In this document: in pieces, positions 22,097 to 34,690 of the stretch
Layout of the letters: each line of letters begins with the position of its first letter
Numbering within the stretch: position 1 is the first letter of the stretch
Origin: Rebecca billardiae RCC1528
Lineage: Eukaryota; Haptophyta
Assembly (NCBI GenBank): GCA_965240325.2
Contig: OZ251240.1
Coordinates: 682,001-746,000 of the forward strand
Length of the DNA stretch: 64,000 nt
Direction: 5' to 3'
Position numbers and translations under genes: made by a program
Notes under the pieces: generated by a model
Database searches by the model: none
Told to the model about the DNA's origin: nothing
What the model saw: only the letters and a program-made list of their open reading frames with translations

Positions 22097-24334
22097 ATGG
22101 CGGCGATGCTGCTCCCGAGAATCGTCGCGGTCGTGCTGACACTCGGCGCGCTGCAGCGTCCGGGCGTGCGCGTGCAGAGGCCCATCGGGGCCCGATGCGT
22201 AGCATGTCAGCCCGTGTTCGCGATGAGCCCCGCCACGGGCGCCACCGCCAGCGTCGCGCGTGTCGCAAACGCCACGCAGCAGACGTCGGCGCAGCCACGG
22301 CCGACGCCGCCGTCGCCGCCACCGCCGGGCGCGGCGGCGGCGACAGCCCCACGGAGACGCGCTCAGACGAGCACAGGCGCGCGCCCCCGCCGAACGAGCA
22401 AGCTGAGCGCGCGCTGGTCGCGCAACTATGACCTGCTCCTTGGGTTCCGCGAGCGCGAGGGCCACACGCGCGTGCCGCAGGCGCACGTGGAGGAGGGCGT
22501 GAGGCTGGGGCGCTGGCTGAGCAGGCAGCGCGCGGCGCTCCGCGGCGGCAGCCTGAGCGCGGAGCAGACCGCCAAGCTCCGCGCCGCGGGCGTCGAGCGC
22601 AGCCGCCACGACGCGCGCTGGGAGCGCGCGTACGCCGCCCTCCTCGCCTTCCGTGAGCGCGAGGGCGACGCGCGCGTTCCGAGCCGGCACGTCGAGGGCG
22701 GCGTGCGGCTGGGCACGTGGCTCGAGTCGCAGCGCAAGGCGATGCGCGGCGGGACGCTGCAGCCGGCGCGGTGCGCGCAGCTCGAGCGGGCCGGCGTCGA
22801 GCTCGAACCCGCCGCCGCGCCCGCCAACGCGACCACGCCCGACGGCGCGGAGTGGTCGCTTGGGCTCGAGGCCCTCGCCGCCTTTGTGACACGGAACGGA
22901 CACGCGGACGTGCCGCGCGCGCACGTCGAGCCCGTGCCGCTCGGCGCGGACGGCGCGGAGCGCGCGGGCGCCGCCGTGCCCGACGCATCGCGCACCGAGG
23001 CCGTCCCCCTGGGCGCGTGGCTGTCGCGGCAGCGCGCCGCGCGCGCCGCGCGCCGGCTGGCGCCGTCGCGCGAGGCCGAGCTGAGCGCTCTTAACGTGAG
23101 CTGGGCCGCCGTGCGCGAGGCGCGGTGGGAGCGCAGCTACGCGAAGCTGCGCCAGTTCCGCGCGCGCGAGGGCCACTACCACGTGCCGCGCACCCACGTC
23201 GAGGACGGCGTGCAGCTCGGCGCGTGGCTCAACAACCAGCGCACGGCGCTCAAGCGCGGCCGGCTGCCCGCGCACCGCCTGGAGCGACTGCGCGCGTATC
23301 TCAACACGGAGCGCGCGGCGCTCTCGCGCGCGACGACGCTCGCGGCGTCGAGCGCGCAGCGGCAGGCGAACGCGAGCGAGCCGCCGAAGGGCGGCCCGCT
23401 CGTCGCGCCCGCGCCGCCTCCCGACCCGCCGCTCGTCTCCAAGCCGCCCGCCTCGTTCGCGGCGCTGCTGACGCAGGCGAGCGCCGCCGCGCGGCTGGCG
23501 ATCGCAGACGGGCTTCGGCTGCTCGAGGTTGAGTTCCCGCCGCTGCCCTCGCGCGTGCTGGCGGACGCGACGGCGTACGACATCGGCGCTGCGAACGTCA
23601 AGCTGGCGCTCAGCTTCGCCGCGGGGCTCGGCATGCGCACCGCCGTCGCCGTGCCCGACCGCCGCGCGCTCGCGCGCGCGCTGCGCGTGACGGGCGGGCG
23701 CGCGTCGCCTTTTGCCAACGTGACGTTGCACGCGCTCACGCAGACGTCGTCCCAGACGGTGCCCGAGGCGGGGATCCCCGTGATCGGCCGGCTGTTCGAG
23801 TCGCGCGTGCTCACGCCCGCGTGGGACGCGGACGCGTACGTCGTGCTCCTCTCGAGCTCGCAGGAGCTCCCCGACGTCGAGCAGCTCGCGGGTGTCGAGA
23901 AGGGGAAGCCAGTGATCCTCTTCAACCTCAAGCTGGACACGCTGCGCGGCGAGCTGGGGCTGCCCACCTACCCGCGGCGCGCGCTGCACCACCGCTTCCT
24001 CAGCTTCGTGCGCCCGGTGTACTTCTTCCTCGCGCGCTCGTACTCGGCCTCGCTCACCAGCCCGCCCTACGTGCTGCCCTTCTCCGGCGCGCTCTTCCGC
24101 GTGTACCCGGAGGACTACCAGACGCTGCTGGACACGGGCTCGGGCGCGTTCAGGCGCGTCGCGGCCGCGGCGCGCCGGCCGGCGCTGAGCGAGTTCAAGA
24201 GCACGCTGGTGAGCTCGCTGCCCGAGGTGCGCGGCGTCGACCCGAAGGCGATGCTCACGCGGATGGTCGCCACGCGGACGTGGTTCGAGGAGGACCCGCG
24301 CAAGCAGGAGCGCTCGAGCGAGTGGCGCTCGTGA
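22097..24334 (+). CDS. Helicase-associated repeats fused to DUF1995 (plastid-targeted candidate)
   Basis: Single exon, 745 residues. An N-terminal hydrophobic segment (MAAMLLPRIVAVVLTLGALQ) followed by a Ser/Thr/Ala/Arg-rich stretch fits a bipartite plastid leader. Residues ~97-400 hold four copies of the helicase-associated (HA) domain, each of the form W-x(3)-Y-x-x-L-x-x-F-R-x-R-E-G-x-x-x-V-P, for example YDLLLGFREREGHTRVP and YAKLRQFRAREGHYHVP; copy 3 is the most divergent. Residues ~445-730 resemble DUF1995: RLLEVEFPPLPSRVLADATA, YVVLLSSSQELPDVEQLAG, VILFNLKLDTLRGELGLP and FLARSYSASLTSPPYVLPFS. DUF1995 proteins in plants include photosystem II accumulation factors; HA repeats are thought to bind nucleic acid. 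The fusion hints at plastid nucleic-acid-linked assembly or repair, by inference. Confidence 0.75.
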   Translation: MAAMLLPRIVAVVLTLGALQRPGVRVQRPIGARCVACQPVFAMSPATGATASVARVANATQQTSAQPRPTPPSPPPPGAAAATAPRRRAQTSTGARPRRTSKLSARWSRNYDLLLGFREREGHTRVPQAHVEEGVRLGRWLSRQRAALRGGSLSAEQTAKLRAAGVERSRHDARWERAYAALLAFREREGDARVPSRHVEGGVRLGTWLESQRKAMRGGTLQPARCAQLERAGVELEPAAAPANATTPDGAEWSLGLEALAAFVTRNGHADVPRAHVEPVPLGADGAERAGAAVPDASRTEAVPLGAWLSRQRAARAARRLAPSREAELSALNVSWAAVREARWERSYAKLRQFRAREGHYHVPRTHVEDGVQLGAWLNNQRTALKRGRLPAHRLERLRAYLNTERAALSRATTLAASSAQRQANASEPPKGGPLVAPAPPPDPPLVSKPPASFAALLTQASAAARLAIADGLRLLEVEFPPLPSRVLADATAYDIGAANVKLALSFAAGLGMRTAVAVPDRRALARALRVTGGRASPFANVTLHALTQTSSQTVPEAGIPVIGRLFESRVLTPAWDADAYVVLLSSSQELPDVEQLAGVEKGKPVILFNLKLDTLRGELGLPTYPRRALHHRFLSFVRPVYFFLARSYSASLTSPPYVLPFSGALFRVYPEDYQTLLDTGSGAFRRVAAAARRPALSEFKSTLVSSLPEVRGVDPKAMLTRMVATRTWFEEDPRKQERSSEWRS

Positions 24335-26953
<2,619 letters not shown>

Positions 26954-27988
26954 ATGTGGATGGTTCAGGCATCAAAGTGGCTGCGCGGCGACTGCGAGCC
27001 CGAGCGGGCTGTTCACAATGCTGTGAACGCTGCGGCCGTGGCCTCGGGCTCCGACGGTGATGCCGGCGCAGCGCAGGGCGTGTGGCGCGACGACAAGTCT
27101 ACGATTGCCCTCGAGTCTTTTCTCGAGGACAACGTCATGCTCGACGCAGCAGTCGTTGCAGAGCTGGATCGACTGCTGATGTGCAACGCGAGCGCGGACG
27201 CGTCCACTGGAGATGGTGACGATCGTTCGCAGATGTCCCGTGGCGCCGTCGAGGTTGTCCGGCGCGCGCTCTGCGACGAGTCCGCGCCGACATCCACCGA
27301 TCCACCGCTACCGGCCACGCGCCCTTTGTCTACCTTCGCGGGCGTGGCGGCACTCCCGCAGCATCATCATCGCCATCATCCATGTGCGATGATGGCCGCG
27401 GAGGCGCTGGTGGATGCCTGCATTGCTGGCTTGCCATGCGCGCCTGTGCTGCCGCAGAGCGTCGACCCGTGGCGACCGCCCACGCTGGCCCCACCGGCCA
27501 CACCTACGCCTCGAGACGCTGTGTTCGATCGCCACATTGCGTTCGGGGAGTCGGTGCCGCTATCGACTGCTGTGGCCCATCATCATCATGAGCTCGGGGA
27601 CCTGGGCGTGCCAGCTTTGCCCCCGCTTCCGCCGCCGCTGCCGGGCATCATCGAGCCGCCCGTGCCCCGGACGCAGCGAATGTACATCGGGGTGCGCTCC
27701 CGCCGGCCCGCGCATGGCAGCGAGAAGCGCGTAAAGCCGTACCACGGCCGCGTGCGCTTCAAGGGTAAAGAGCACTACACGAAATTCTTCTCGTCGCCGG
27801 AGGGTGCTGCGCGCGCACGCGACGCGCTCATCATCCGGCTCGGGCTCCATCACACACGCAGGCTCAACTTTCCGCCGGGCGTGATGCACGATCCCAAGCG
27901 CATGGGACGGCAAGATCCCTCCAGAAATGTCCGCTTGGGGCTGCACAGCAGCGCATCGCCCGGCGTCCACCACCACCCTGTCGCGTAA
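26954..27988 (+). CDS. AP2/ERF-like DNA-binding domain protein
   Basis: Single exon, 344 residues. The N-terminal two thirds are low-complexity and proline/histidine-rich (for example HHHRHHP). The C-terminal part, about residues 240-305, is an AP2-like domain: MYIGVRSRRPAHG, then YHGRVRFKGKEHYTKFFSSP, then AARARDALIIRLG and LNFPPG. The G-V-R opening, the strand pattern ending in F-S-S-P-E-G-A-A-R-A-R-D and the final L-N-F-P follow the plant AP2 fold. Algal AP2 proteins are putative transcription factors; target genes are unknown. The domain sits near the C terminus with a short His-containing tail. No intron is needed. Confidence 0.7.
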   Translation: MWMVQASKWLRGDCEPERAVHNAVNAAAVASGSDGDAGAAQGVWRDDKSTIALESFLEDNVMLDAAVVAELDRLLMCNASADASTGDGDDRSQMSRGAVEVVRRALCDESAPTSTDPPLPATRPLSTFAGVAALPQHHHRHHPCAMMAAEALVDACIAGLPCAPVLPQSVDPWRPPTLAPPATPTPRDAVFDRHIAFGESVPLSTAVAHHHHELGDLGVPALPPLPPPLPGIIEPPVPRTQRMYIGVRSRRPAHGSEKRVKPYHGRVRFKGKEHYTKFFSSPEGAARARDALIIRLGLHHTRRLNFPPGVMHDPKRMGRQDPSRNVRLGLHSSASPGVHHHPVA

Positions 27989-28038
27989 GCACTAAGTCTC
28001 AGTCCGTGGCCTCGCAGGCGGGCGGCTGAATGAATATA

Positions 28039-28115
28039 CGGCGCTACCATCGGCGACGGCTTCATGGGCGGTGACAGTTGGCGGGCGTCAATCTCGCCTG
28101 CCTGAGCTGTGTGCG
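28039..28115 (+). repeat. 77-bp dispersed repeat identical to 35874-35950
   Basis: Starts CGGCGCTACCATCGGCGACG and ends GAGCTGTGTGCG. It is identical over 77 bases to a block inside the 6-kb terminal-inverted-repeat element, and the preceding ~15 bases are also similar. It lies just downstream of the AP2 gene, probably a transposon remnant. Confidence 0.8.
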
Positions 28116-28270
28116 GCATATTCTGCTTCGTCAGCTGTATGTATAAGCAGTCGTGCAGTATATGCGCGACTCATCATTGTGAACGTCAACGAGTGTAATA
28201 ACTGTCCGAAACGTCTCGTGCCGACCTCAGTCAGTATAGTAGCCGGTCGCACTATATGACTCAGCACTGA

Positions 28271-30891
28271 TCATCGCGCGGGCGTGCTGGCTGCTGCCGA
28301 CGATACCGGCCCTCCTCCGATATAGCTGTTGCTGCTGTTGTCCAGCGTGGCTTGGCTCGGGTGGCGCGTGCTGTTGGTCGAAGTGACTTCGCTCGGGCGG
28401 CGCGTGCTGTTGGTGGTGACGTAGGTGCTGACGCTGTTGCTGCGCATGCCGGCCGCCTCGCCCTCGAGAGCGCGCGGGGGTGGCGACGCTGCGGCGGTGA
28501 CGGCCGAGCCCGTGGCGCTCACTCCGCTCAGCGCTCGCTTCTGCCACCCCGACTGCGAGTTCTGCCGCTGCGCAGCGCCGAGCGAGCCGTCCGAGCAGCC
28601 GACGGTGCTCCTGCTGAGCCCGTCGATGGAGAGCTCAGGCAGGCTCGAGGCGGTGCGCTCCTCGAGCACCTCGGCGACGAGGCCCTCGCCCTCGACCGAG
28701 CGCCACCCGAAGATGATCCGACCGGCCGCGCACGTGAGCAGCAGCACGTCCCCCTGCACAGGCGGCGCCATCTCACCGGCGTCCAAGTACTCTTGCTGCG
28801 CGGCGCGCGCACGGCGGGCGCGGCGGGGCACGGCCGGGTGGGCAGGCGCACGCGAGGGCGCCGGGGGGGGGGGGAGTGGGCAAAACGTGGCAGCCGGCTG
28901 TCGAGTGCCCCCACCGCGCGCGCACAGCCGGGCACGGAGTGCGCATTGGGCGTCCCGCCGCCCTCCGCGCTGCCGAGCGCGCGCGCATCGCATCGCGCCC
29001 GAGCGCGCTCGCACCGGGTCGCCAAAGCGGCAGCCCACGTCTCGGAAGACCTCGCAGCCCTTCTCGAAGGCCTTGGCGATGTTGGGCGCGCGCGTGGCGT
29101 GCGCCTCGGCCGCGCCGAGGTCCGCGCCGATCGAGTCCGCGAAGCCCGAGGAGAAGTAGCGCGCGGCGGAGTCCTCGGTGATGGTCGCCCAGCAGATCAC
29201 CTTGAGGTGCGCGAGCGCGGGCTCGCGCAGGATCGCCAGGCCGAGGTCGAGCGTGAGGCACGCGTTGAGGAAGACGCACATGAGCTTGGCGGCCGGCGCG
29301 GCGCTGGCCTCGCGCAGCATCGCGATGAAGTGGTCGGCGGACGAGCTCACGTCCACGCGCGAGTTGTCCGACTCGAACGCGAGCGCGGACACGCCGTACC
29401 CGGGCGAGAGCGTGTGCCCGGAGAACATGATGATGCGCGGGCTGAAGCGGAGCACCGACTCCTTGGCGTCGGAGAAGGTGGCGGCCGGGACGATCTCGAG
29501 GTGCACGCGCGGCACCGAGCGCACGAGGAACTTGAGCTCCTGCCCGAGCTTGAGCGGCATCAGCCCGAGCTCGCGCTGCTGCCGCCTCGAGAGCGTCGGG
29601 TTCGAGAAGATGCCGAGCAGCTCGATCCGACCGCCGGCGATCATCGAGCGCTTCTCTTCAAGCTCAAGCTGCGTGCGGAACGCCTGCACGAACGCGAGCC
29701 GCTCGAAGCGGTTGACGCGCCGCGCGCCGTACAGCATCAGCACGACGGCGATCAGCGAGATCGCGAGCGACTTGAGGATCGGGTCGTGCCGGCACGCGCG
29801 GCCGCACGGCAGCGACGGCTCGCGCCGCCAGAGCGCGTGCACCTCCGCGAGCAGCACCGCCAGGAACTCGGCGTACAGCGCAACGCACGTGAGCGCCGTG
29901 TGCACAAAGTCGAGCGCCGAGTTGAGCAGCACCATGATGACGTACAGGAGGAGCCAGACGAGCTCGTACAGGACGAACTGGCTGCACTGCGCGCGAGGCC
30001 GCGAGCAGGGCGGCGGGGCACCGCGCACGCGCACGCGCGCGTCAGCTCAGCGCGCGCCGCGCTCGGCGAGCCGCGCGCGCCGCGGCACGCGCCGCTCACG
30101 TTGAGCTCGCCGATGGCCTCGTCGAGCGGGCGCAGCGAGGTGATGACGAGCAGAAAGGTGGTGAGCGCGCTGGCCATCACGAGCGGCCTCCAGAACCGCC
30201 TGACCACCCGCGTGTGCAGCGCCGCGCTCGCGCCGAGCAGCAGGCAGCACGGCAGCCACGCGTGCGACGCCTTGATCAGCGCCGACACGTGCTTGTACGG
30301 CTCGGCGATCTCGAGGAAGACGACCTCGTAGAAGATGGCCGCTGCGCAGAGCAGGAGGCGGCGCTGCACCTTGGAGGCCTGCAGCTCCGTCGTGTACTGA
30401 TGGTAGGCCATCTCGACGCTCGAGCTGCCGACGAACTGGTTGGTGTACGAGGACTGCCGCAGGCTCTCGTGCCGGTCCGACTTTGTGGTCGTCACGAGCG
30501 CGCGCACGATGGCGTCGGGCTCGCGCGGGTCGACGAGATGGAGGCGCCAGCCGCGGCACGAGCAGTCGGCAGGCTTGCCCAGCTCCGCGCGGCCGTACCC
30601 TCCGGTGCGAAGCCGCGCAAGCGTCCCGGCCGGCGAGCGCACGCCCGCGTGCAATTCGGCCGGCGAAGGCATGTCGGTCACGCCGAGGCCGACCACCGGC
30701 GAGGCCATGGCCTGAGCCGATGGGAGCTCGACAGCGCTGCGGCGGAGCGAGTCGGCGGCGCGGTTGGCCGCCTGAAACTCCCTCTCCGCCGCCTCGATCC
30801 GATTGTCGAGCCCAAGCGCGACGGGCGCGGCGGTCGCCATGGAAATATACCCGGCCAACGTCCCGCCGCGCTCGGTTTTCAAGCACGACAT
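28271..30891 (-). CDS. Multi-pass membrane protein with a CHAT-like cysteine protease domain
   Basis: Three exons, 30891-30100, 29986-29015 and 28795-28271, all phase 0 with GT-AG introns; about 762 residues. Residues ~165-350 hold five or six hydrophobic segments (for example LLLCAAAIFYEVVFLEIAE, WLLLYVIMVLLNSALDFV, AISLIAVVLMLYGA). Residues ~415-580 resemble the caspase-related CHAT domain: PRIIMFSGHT carries the candidate catalytic histidine (455) and CVFLNACLT the candidate cysteine (507). These are followed by VICWATITEDSAARYFSSGF and NIAKAFEKGC, the usual CHAT ending. A membrane-proximal EAxQ-type helix precedes it. The C-terminal ~130 residues are Ser/Thr-rich with a short repeat (NSTRRPSEV/NSTRHPSQA). 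I infer a membrane-tethered protease or signalling protein; substrate unknown. A second in-frame ATG at 30840 is an alternative start. Start codons of this and cysteine synthase are 65 bp apart. Confidence 0.65.
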
Positions 30892-30956
30892 AGGAACGCC
30901 GTCGCCACGTGTTTACCCGCGATCGAGACCCCGCGCGCTCTCGGTCGGCCGACATC

Positions 30957-31849
30957 ATGCTCGCCGCGCTCTCGCTCATCGGCCTGGCCTTCCATGGCTC
31001 CGGGATCGCGACCGGCAGGTCGCGCGTGTCGATGGCGATTGCCACCGACGCCGCCGGCAGGCGCGTCGCCTCCGACGTCACGGAGCTGATTGGCGGCACG
31101 CCGCTCGTCCGGCTGAACCGAGTGACCGACGGGATCGACGGCACAATCCTGGCCAAGCTCGAGTCGATGGAGCCGTGCAACAGCGTGAAGGATCGGATCG
31201 GGTACTCCATGATCGCCGAGGCCGAGAAGCGTGGCGACATCAAGCCTGGCGTCACCAAGCTCGTCGAGCCCACGTCGGGCAACACGGGAATCGCGCTCGC
31301 AATGGTGGCCGCGGCGAAGGGGTATGATATCACGCTCACGATGCCCGCCTCGATGAGCCTTGAGCGCCGCGTGATGCTCAAGGCGTTCGGCGCGAAGCTC
31401 GTGCTCACGCCCGCCGCGAAGGGCATGAAGGGCGCCATCGCCAAGGCGGAGGAGATCGTGCAGAAGGAGAACGCTTACATGCTGCAGCAGTTTGCAAACC
31501 CGGACAACCCCAAGGTCCACCGGTGCGCGCGGCCCGAGCGGCGGCGAAGGGGCGGCGAGCGCGGGCGTGCACCGCGCTGCCCGCCGCACGCGTTCGGCGT
31601 CCGGCCGCACGACTCACCACGCCGGCGCGCCTCCCGCTCCACGCGCGCCGCGCGCGCTCGGCGTGCGCAGCGAGACGACGGGCCCCGAGATCTGGGCGGA
31701 CACGAAGGGCAACTTTGACTTCTTCGTCGGCGGCGTGGGGACGGGCGGGACGGTCACGGGCTGCGCGCAGTACCTCAAGCCGCTGAAGCCCGAGCTCAAG
31801 TTCGTCGCGGTCGAGCCGGTCGAGAGCGCCGTGCTGTCGGGCGGCGCGC

Positions 31850-31886
<37 letters not shown>

Positions 31887-32318
31887 TGTGCCGGACAACG
31901 CAGACACGTCGCTCTTCGACGAGGTGGTGCAGGTGTCGGGCGAGGACGCGATCGGGATGGCGCGCCGCCTGGCCGCAGAGGAGGGGCTGATGGTCGGCAT
32001 CAGCTCGGGCGCGTCGGTGCTCGCGTCGATGGAGATCCTCAAGAAGCCAGAGAACAAGGGCAAGGTGCGGCAGCGCGCGCGCCGTGCGCGCGCGCCGCGC
32101 GCGGGCACGCCCATGGCGGGGCGCGCAAGCGCAGGCGGGCCACACGCGCGCGCCCGCGCGTGACCTCGGGCGCGCCGTGTGCACCCGCCGCGCCGTGGCG
32201 CGCGCAGACGGTCGTGTGCATCATCCCGTCCTTTGGAGAGCGCTACCTCTCGACCGCCCTCTACGAGAACCTCTTCGCCGAGGCCAGCGAGCAGCAGCCT
32301 GAGGAGGTGGACGTCTGA
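30957..32318 (+). CDS. Cysteine synthase (O-acetylserine (thiol)-lyase)
   Basis: Three exons, 30957-31522, 31671-32064 and 32208-32318, with GT-AG introns in phases 2 and 0; 356 residues. It is a PLP enzyme that makes cysteine from O-acetylserine and sulfide. Visible motifs: [14 protein letters not shown], the PLP lysine in [10 protein letters not shown], the substrate loop [11 protein letters not shown], phosphate-binding [11 protein letters not shown], the GIGAGFVPD loop and GISSGAS; the C terminus is [19 protein letters not shown]. The first ~30 residues ([16 protein letters not shown]...) are an added hydrophobic leader, so plastid or other organelle import is likely. The exon 1/2 join restores [14 protein letters not shown], which supports the splice choice. 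Start is the first ATG; an upstream GTG frame is not used. Confidence 0.93.
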
Positions 32319-32685
32319 GCCACACGGCGCTACTCGCATCTCCGTCGCACGGCGCCTAATTGCCCACAGTTCCTCGCGCTGGGTGCGTGTGCTTTCACTG
32401 CGCTGTCTACTGTCGGCCCTACCAGTCAGTGGAGTGCGTCGAAGACCCTGGCCTGGGGCTGGGGCATTCGACTGACCTTGACCCACTAGATACCAGTGGC
32501 AGTGCGGACTCGGCCGGGCGGCCGCCATCGTGGGCTGGCGGAGCCCGCCGCCAACTCGACAAAGCGCTTGCTCCACGCTCCTTCTTGCACACTGGTGCTC
32601 CTTCTTGCACACTGGTTGCTCCGGGGGGCCGGGGCGCCGGTCGCGCTCCTCGCCATCAGTACGTCCGCACTGCACACGCGGCAGC
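32319..32685. other. Intergenic with a short tandem duplication
   Basis: About 370 bp between same-strand genes. The sequence CTCCTTCTTGCACACTGGTG near 32578 is repeated immediately (to 32619). CGCCATCAGTACGTCCGCA near 32651 recurs slightly altered in the first codons of the next gene. It is probably terminator plus promoter of the flanking genes. Confidence 0.5.
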
Positions 32686-33714
32686 ATGGCGCGCGGCGCG
32701 TGCGGGGCGCTGTACGCATTCCTGGCGCTCATCGCCATCAGTAGCACGTCCGCAAAGTGCGGGGTCAGGAGCGACTGTCCGCGCACGTACTCCCTGTCGG
32801 AAGTGAATCGGTCAGCCCTCGCAGGTGACTCGTACAACGGCACGCGCGTCGTCTTGGCCAAGCAGCTGCCTGACCTTTCGATTGCTGCAGCTCATGCCAG
32901 GTGCCGGCACAAGGTGTTCGCAAACGGTGGCTGGTGCTACACGTCTCCCGAGACCGTCAACGGCGACATTGTGCCGCTCTCCTCCGGTGGCTCCTTCTAC
33001 TTCCCGTACGACCACTTGCCAGCGGACTCGCCGCTTGTCGCGCTGCTGCTCGAGCTGCTGCGCGTGGGGCGCACGCCCACCCTCTCGCTGAATGACTTTG
33101 GCGCCGGCGTCGGGATGTACGGCATGGCTCTCGCTGCGCACGACCCGAGCGTCCGGTATCGTGGGTACGACGGTGGGGCCAACGTTGAGGCCGCCAGCTA
33201 TGGCCGGGTGTCTTACTTTGATCTCGCCCAACCACTCCGGCTGCCGATGGCAGACTGGGTCATGTCGACCGAGGTGGGCGAGCATGTGCCCAACCAATTT
33301 GAGGGGACGGTGATGCGCAACCTGCATGCTCACAACTGCCGCGGCATCGTGCTCTCGTGGGCGCGGCTGGGGCAGGGTGGCAAACAGCACGTGAACTGCC
33401 ACAGCAGTGAGTACATTGTGGAGCTATTCCAAGGGCTGGGCTATGTGTACGACGTGGAGCTCACGGACAGGGTGCGCCGAGGAGGGGTGCCACCGTCCTT
33501 TCGGGAGCTATGGCTGCCCTCCGCCTCGGTGATCAGCCGAGCTCGCGAGCAGGACAAGCGCTGGGCACATCCGTCGATTCTCGACAACTCGACAGGCATC
33601 GTGAAGCTGCGATGGCTGCGCAAGACGCTGCATGTCTTCCGCCGTCTCACGCCGCTGCGACACCCGGAGTGCACACCACCATCATTGTCATTTCCAGGAG
33701 CGCACGAATCGTGA
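32686..33714 (+). CDS. Secreted class I methyltransferase-like protein
   Basis: Single exon, 342 residues. It has a clear signal peptide (ALYAFLALIAISSTSA) and a cysteine-containing N-terminal region. The central part has a SAM-binding-like motif I (LNDFGAGVGMYG), an acidic strand-2 end (YRGYDGGANVE), then ADWVMSTEVGEHVPNQFEGT and CRGIVLSWARLGQGGKQHVN. The layout is that of a class I methyltransferase acting in the secretory pathway. Substrate unknown. N-linked sites (NGT, NST) are present. ATG 32686 opens the signal peptide; the long upstream in-frame extension is probably UTR. A sugar-modifying enzyme with a degenerate Rossmann fold is an alternative. Confidence 0.55.
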   Translation: MARGACGALYAFLALIAISSTSAKCGVRSDCPRTYSLSEVNRSALAGDSYNGTRVVLAKQLPDLSIAAAHARCRHKVFANGGWCYTSPETVNGDIVPLSSGGSFYFPYDHLPADSPLVALLLELLRVGRTPTLSLNDFGAGVGMYGMALAAHDPSVRYRGYDGGANVEAASYGRVSYFDLAQPLRLPMADWVMSTEVGEHVPNQFEGTVMRNLHAHNCRGIVLSWARLGQGGKQHVNCHSSEYIVELFQGLGYVYDVELTDRVRRGGVPPSFRELWLPSASVISRAREQDKRWAHPSILDNSTGIVKLRWLRKTLHVFRRLTPLRHPECTPPSLSFPGAHES

Positions 33715-33751
33715 TGGCGGCATGAAGCTCATGACAGACCTTATTGTAGTC

Positions 33752-34690
33752 TTATATGCCATATATATAAACTGTGCCCTGGCGGGCGGGGGGGTCGGCG
33801 GGCCGTGCCAGTGCTGTCGCAATGTTTCCTCTGCGGGTTCGCGTCTTTCCACAGCATTCGCTCGTGGCCGTGGGTGACGGACAGTCGGACCAGTGACACC
33901 TGTGAGTGTGCCAGTTCTCCAACGCGGTGCGGTACGCGTCCGTGTGCATCAGCGAGGCCCACACCCACGAGGGAATGTGCAGCACGCGGGGCGAGGCGGG
34001 TAGCCCGTTGCTCCACGCGAGCGCGGGTACGCGCTGTATGTGCCGCATCTCGACCGCGATGGCGTAATCGAGCGCCTCGCCACCGACAAAGCCGCCAGAG
34101 TAGATCATGTGCATGTCCTCCTGCCGCCAGCCGAGAGCGGTCGTCGCGAGGACGCTTGCCGATGTCCGCTCTGGGCATGATGGGCTCGGCGCAGGTCGCG
34201 TTGACATCGTACACGGCCGCCAGGCTGAGCACCAGCGCGTTGACGTTCACGCGGTCGTCGCTCTTCGCCTCTTCGACAGGTCTGGCACCCGCGTGTTTGG
34301 CGTCACGAGGAGCTGTTGGTTGTGCGCGCGCGCGCGCACAGCGACAGCGTGTGCCACTCGCGATCGAGAGTGGGCACGAGCTGCTCACGCAGGCACACGA
34401 ATCGCAGCGCATCCGTTACCGGCGTGACGACGTCGGCCTCGTCCCGCAGCGCCTGCGCCATGGACGAGGATGGCGCGTCGATGTTGCATGCTCGACGATT
34501 CATCTCTCTGCGGATGGCATCACGGGCTTGTCTGTGTCGCGCTGCGGCGAGGGTCGCCAACTCGCGAAGACGCGGTTGCTGCCACGGCGACAGACCCGGG
34601 AGGTGCGTCCGCTGCGCGTCGTACGCCGTTGGCGGCTTCCGTCGCATTGGTCACCGTCGACGCTCGCTATGCACGCCGGACGTGGGCTTC
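33752..34690 (-). pseudogene. Broken secretory glycosyltransferase-like remnant
   Basis: Protein-like segments lie in different minus-strand frames without plausible introns: TDALRFVCLREQLVPTLDRE (about 34350-34420), RVNVNALVLSLAAVYDVNAT (about 34200-34260) and MIYSGGFVGGEALDYAIAVE followed by VLHIPSWVWASLMHTDAYRT (about 33930-34110). At least two frame changes separate them. The GGF(V/F)GG motif and spacing resemble family members that copy sugars in the Golgi, but the identity is weak. I treat it as a decayed gene; sequence errors or unrecognised introns are the alternative. Confidence 0.35.
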
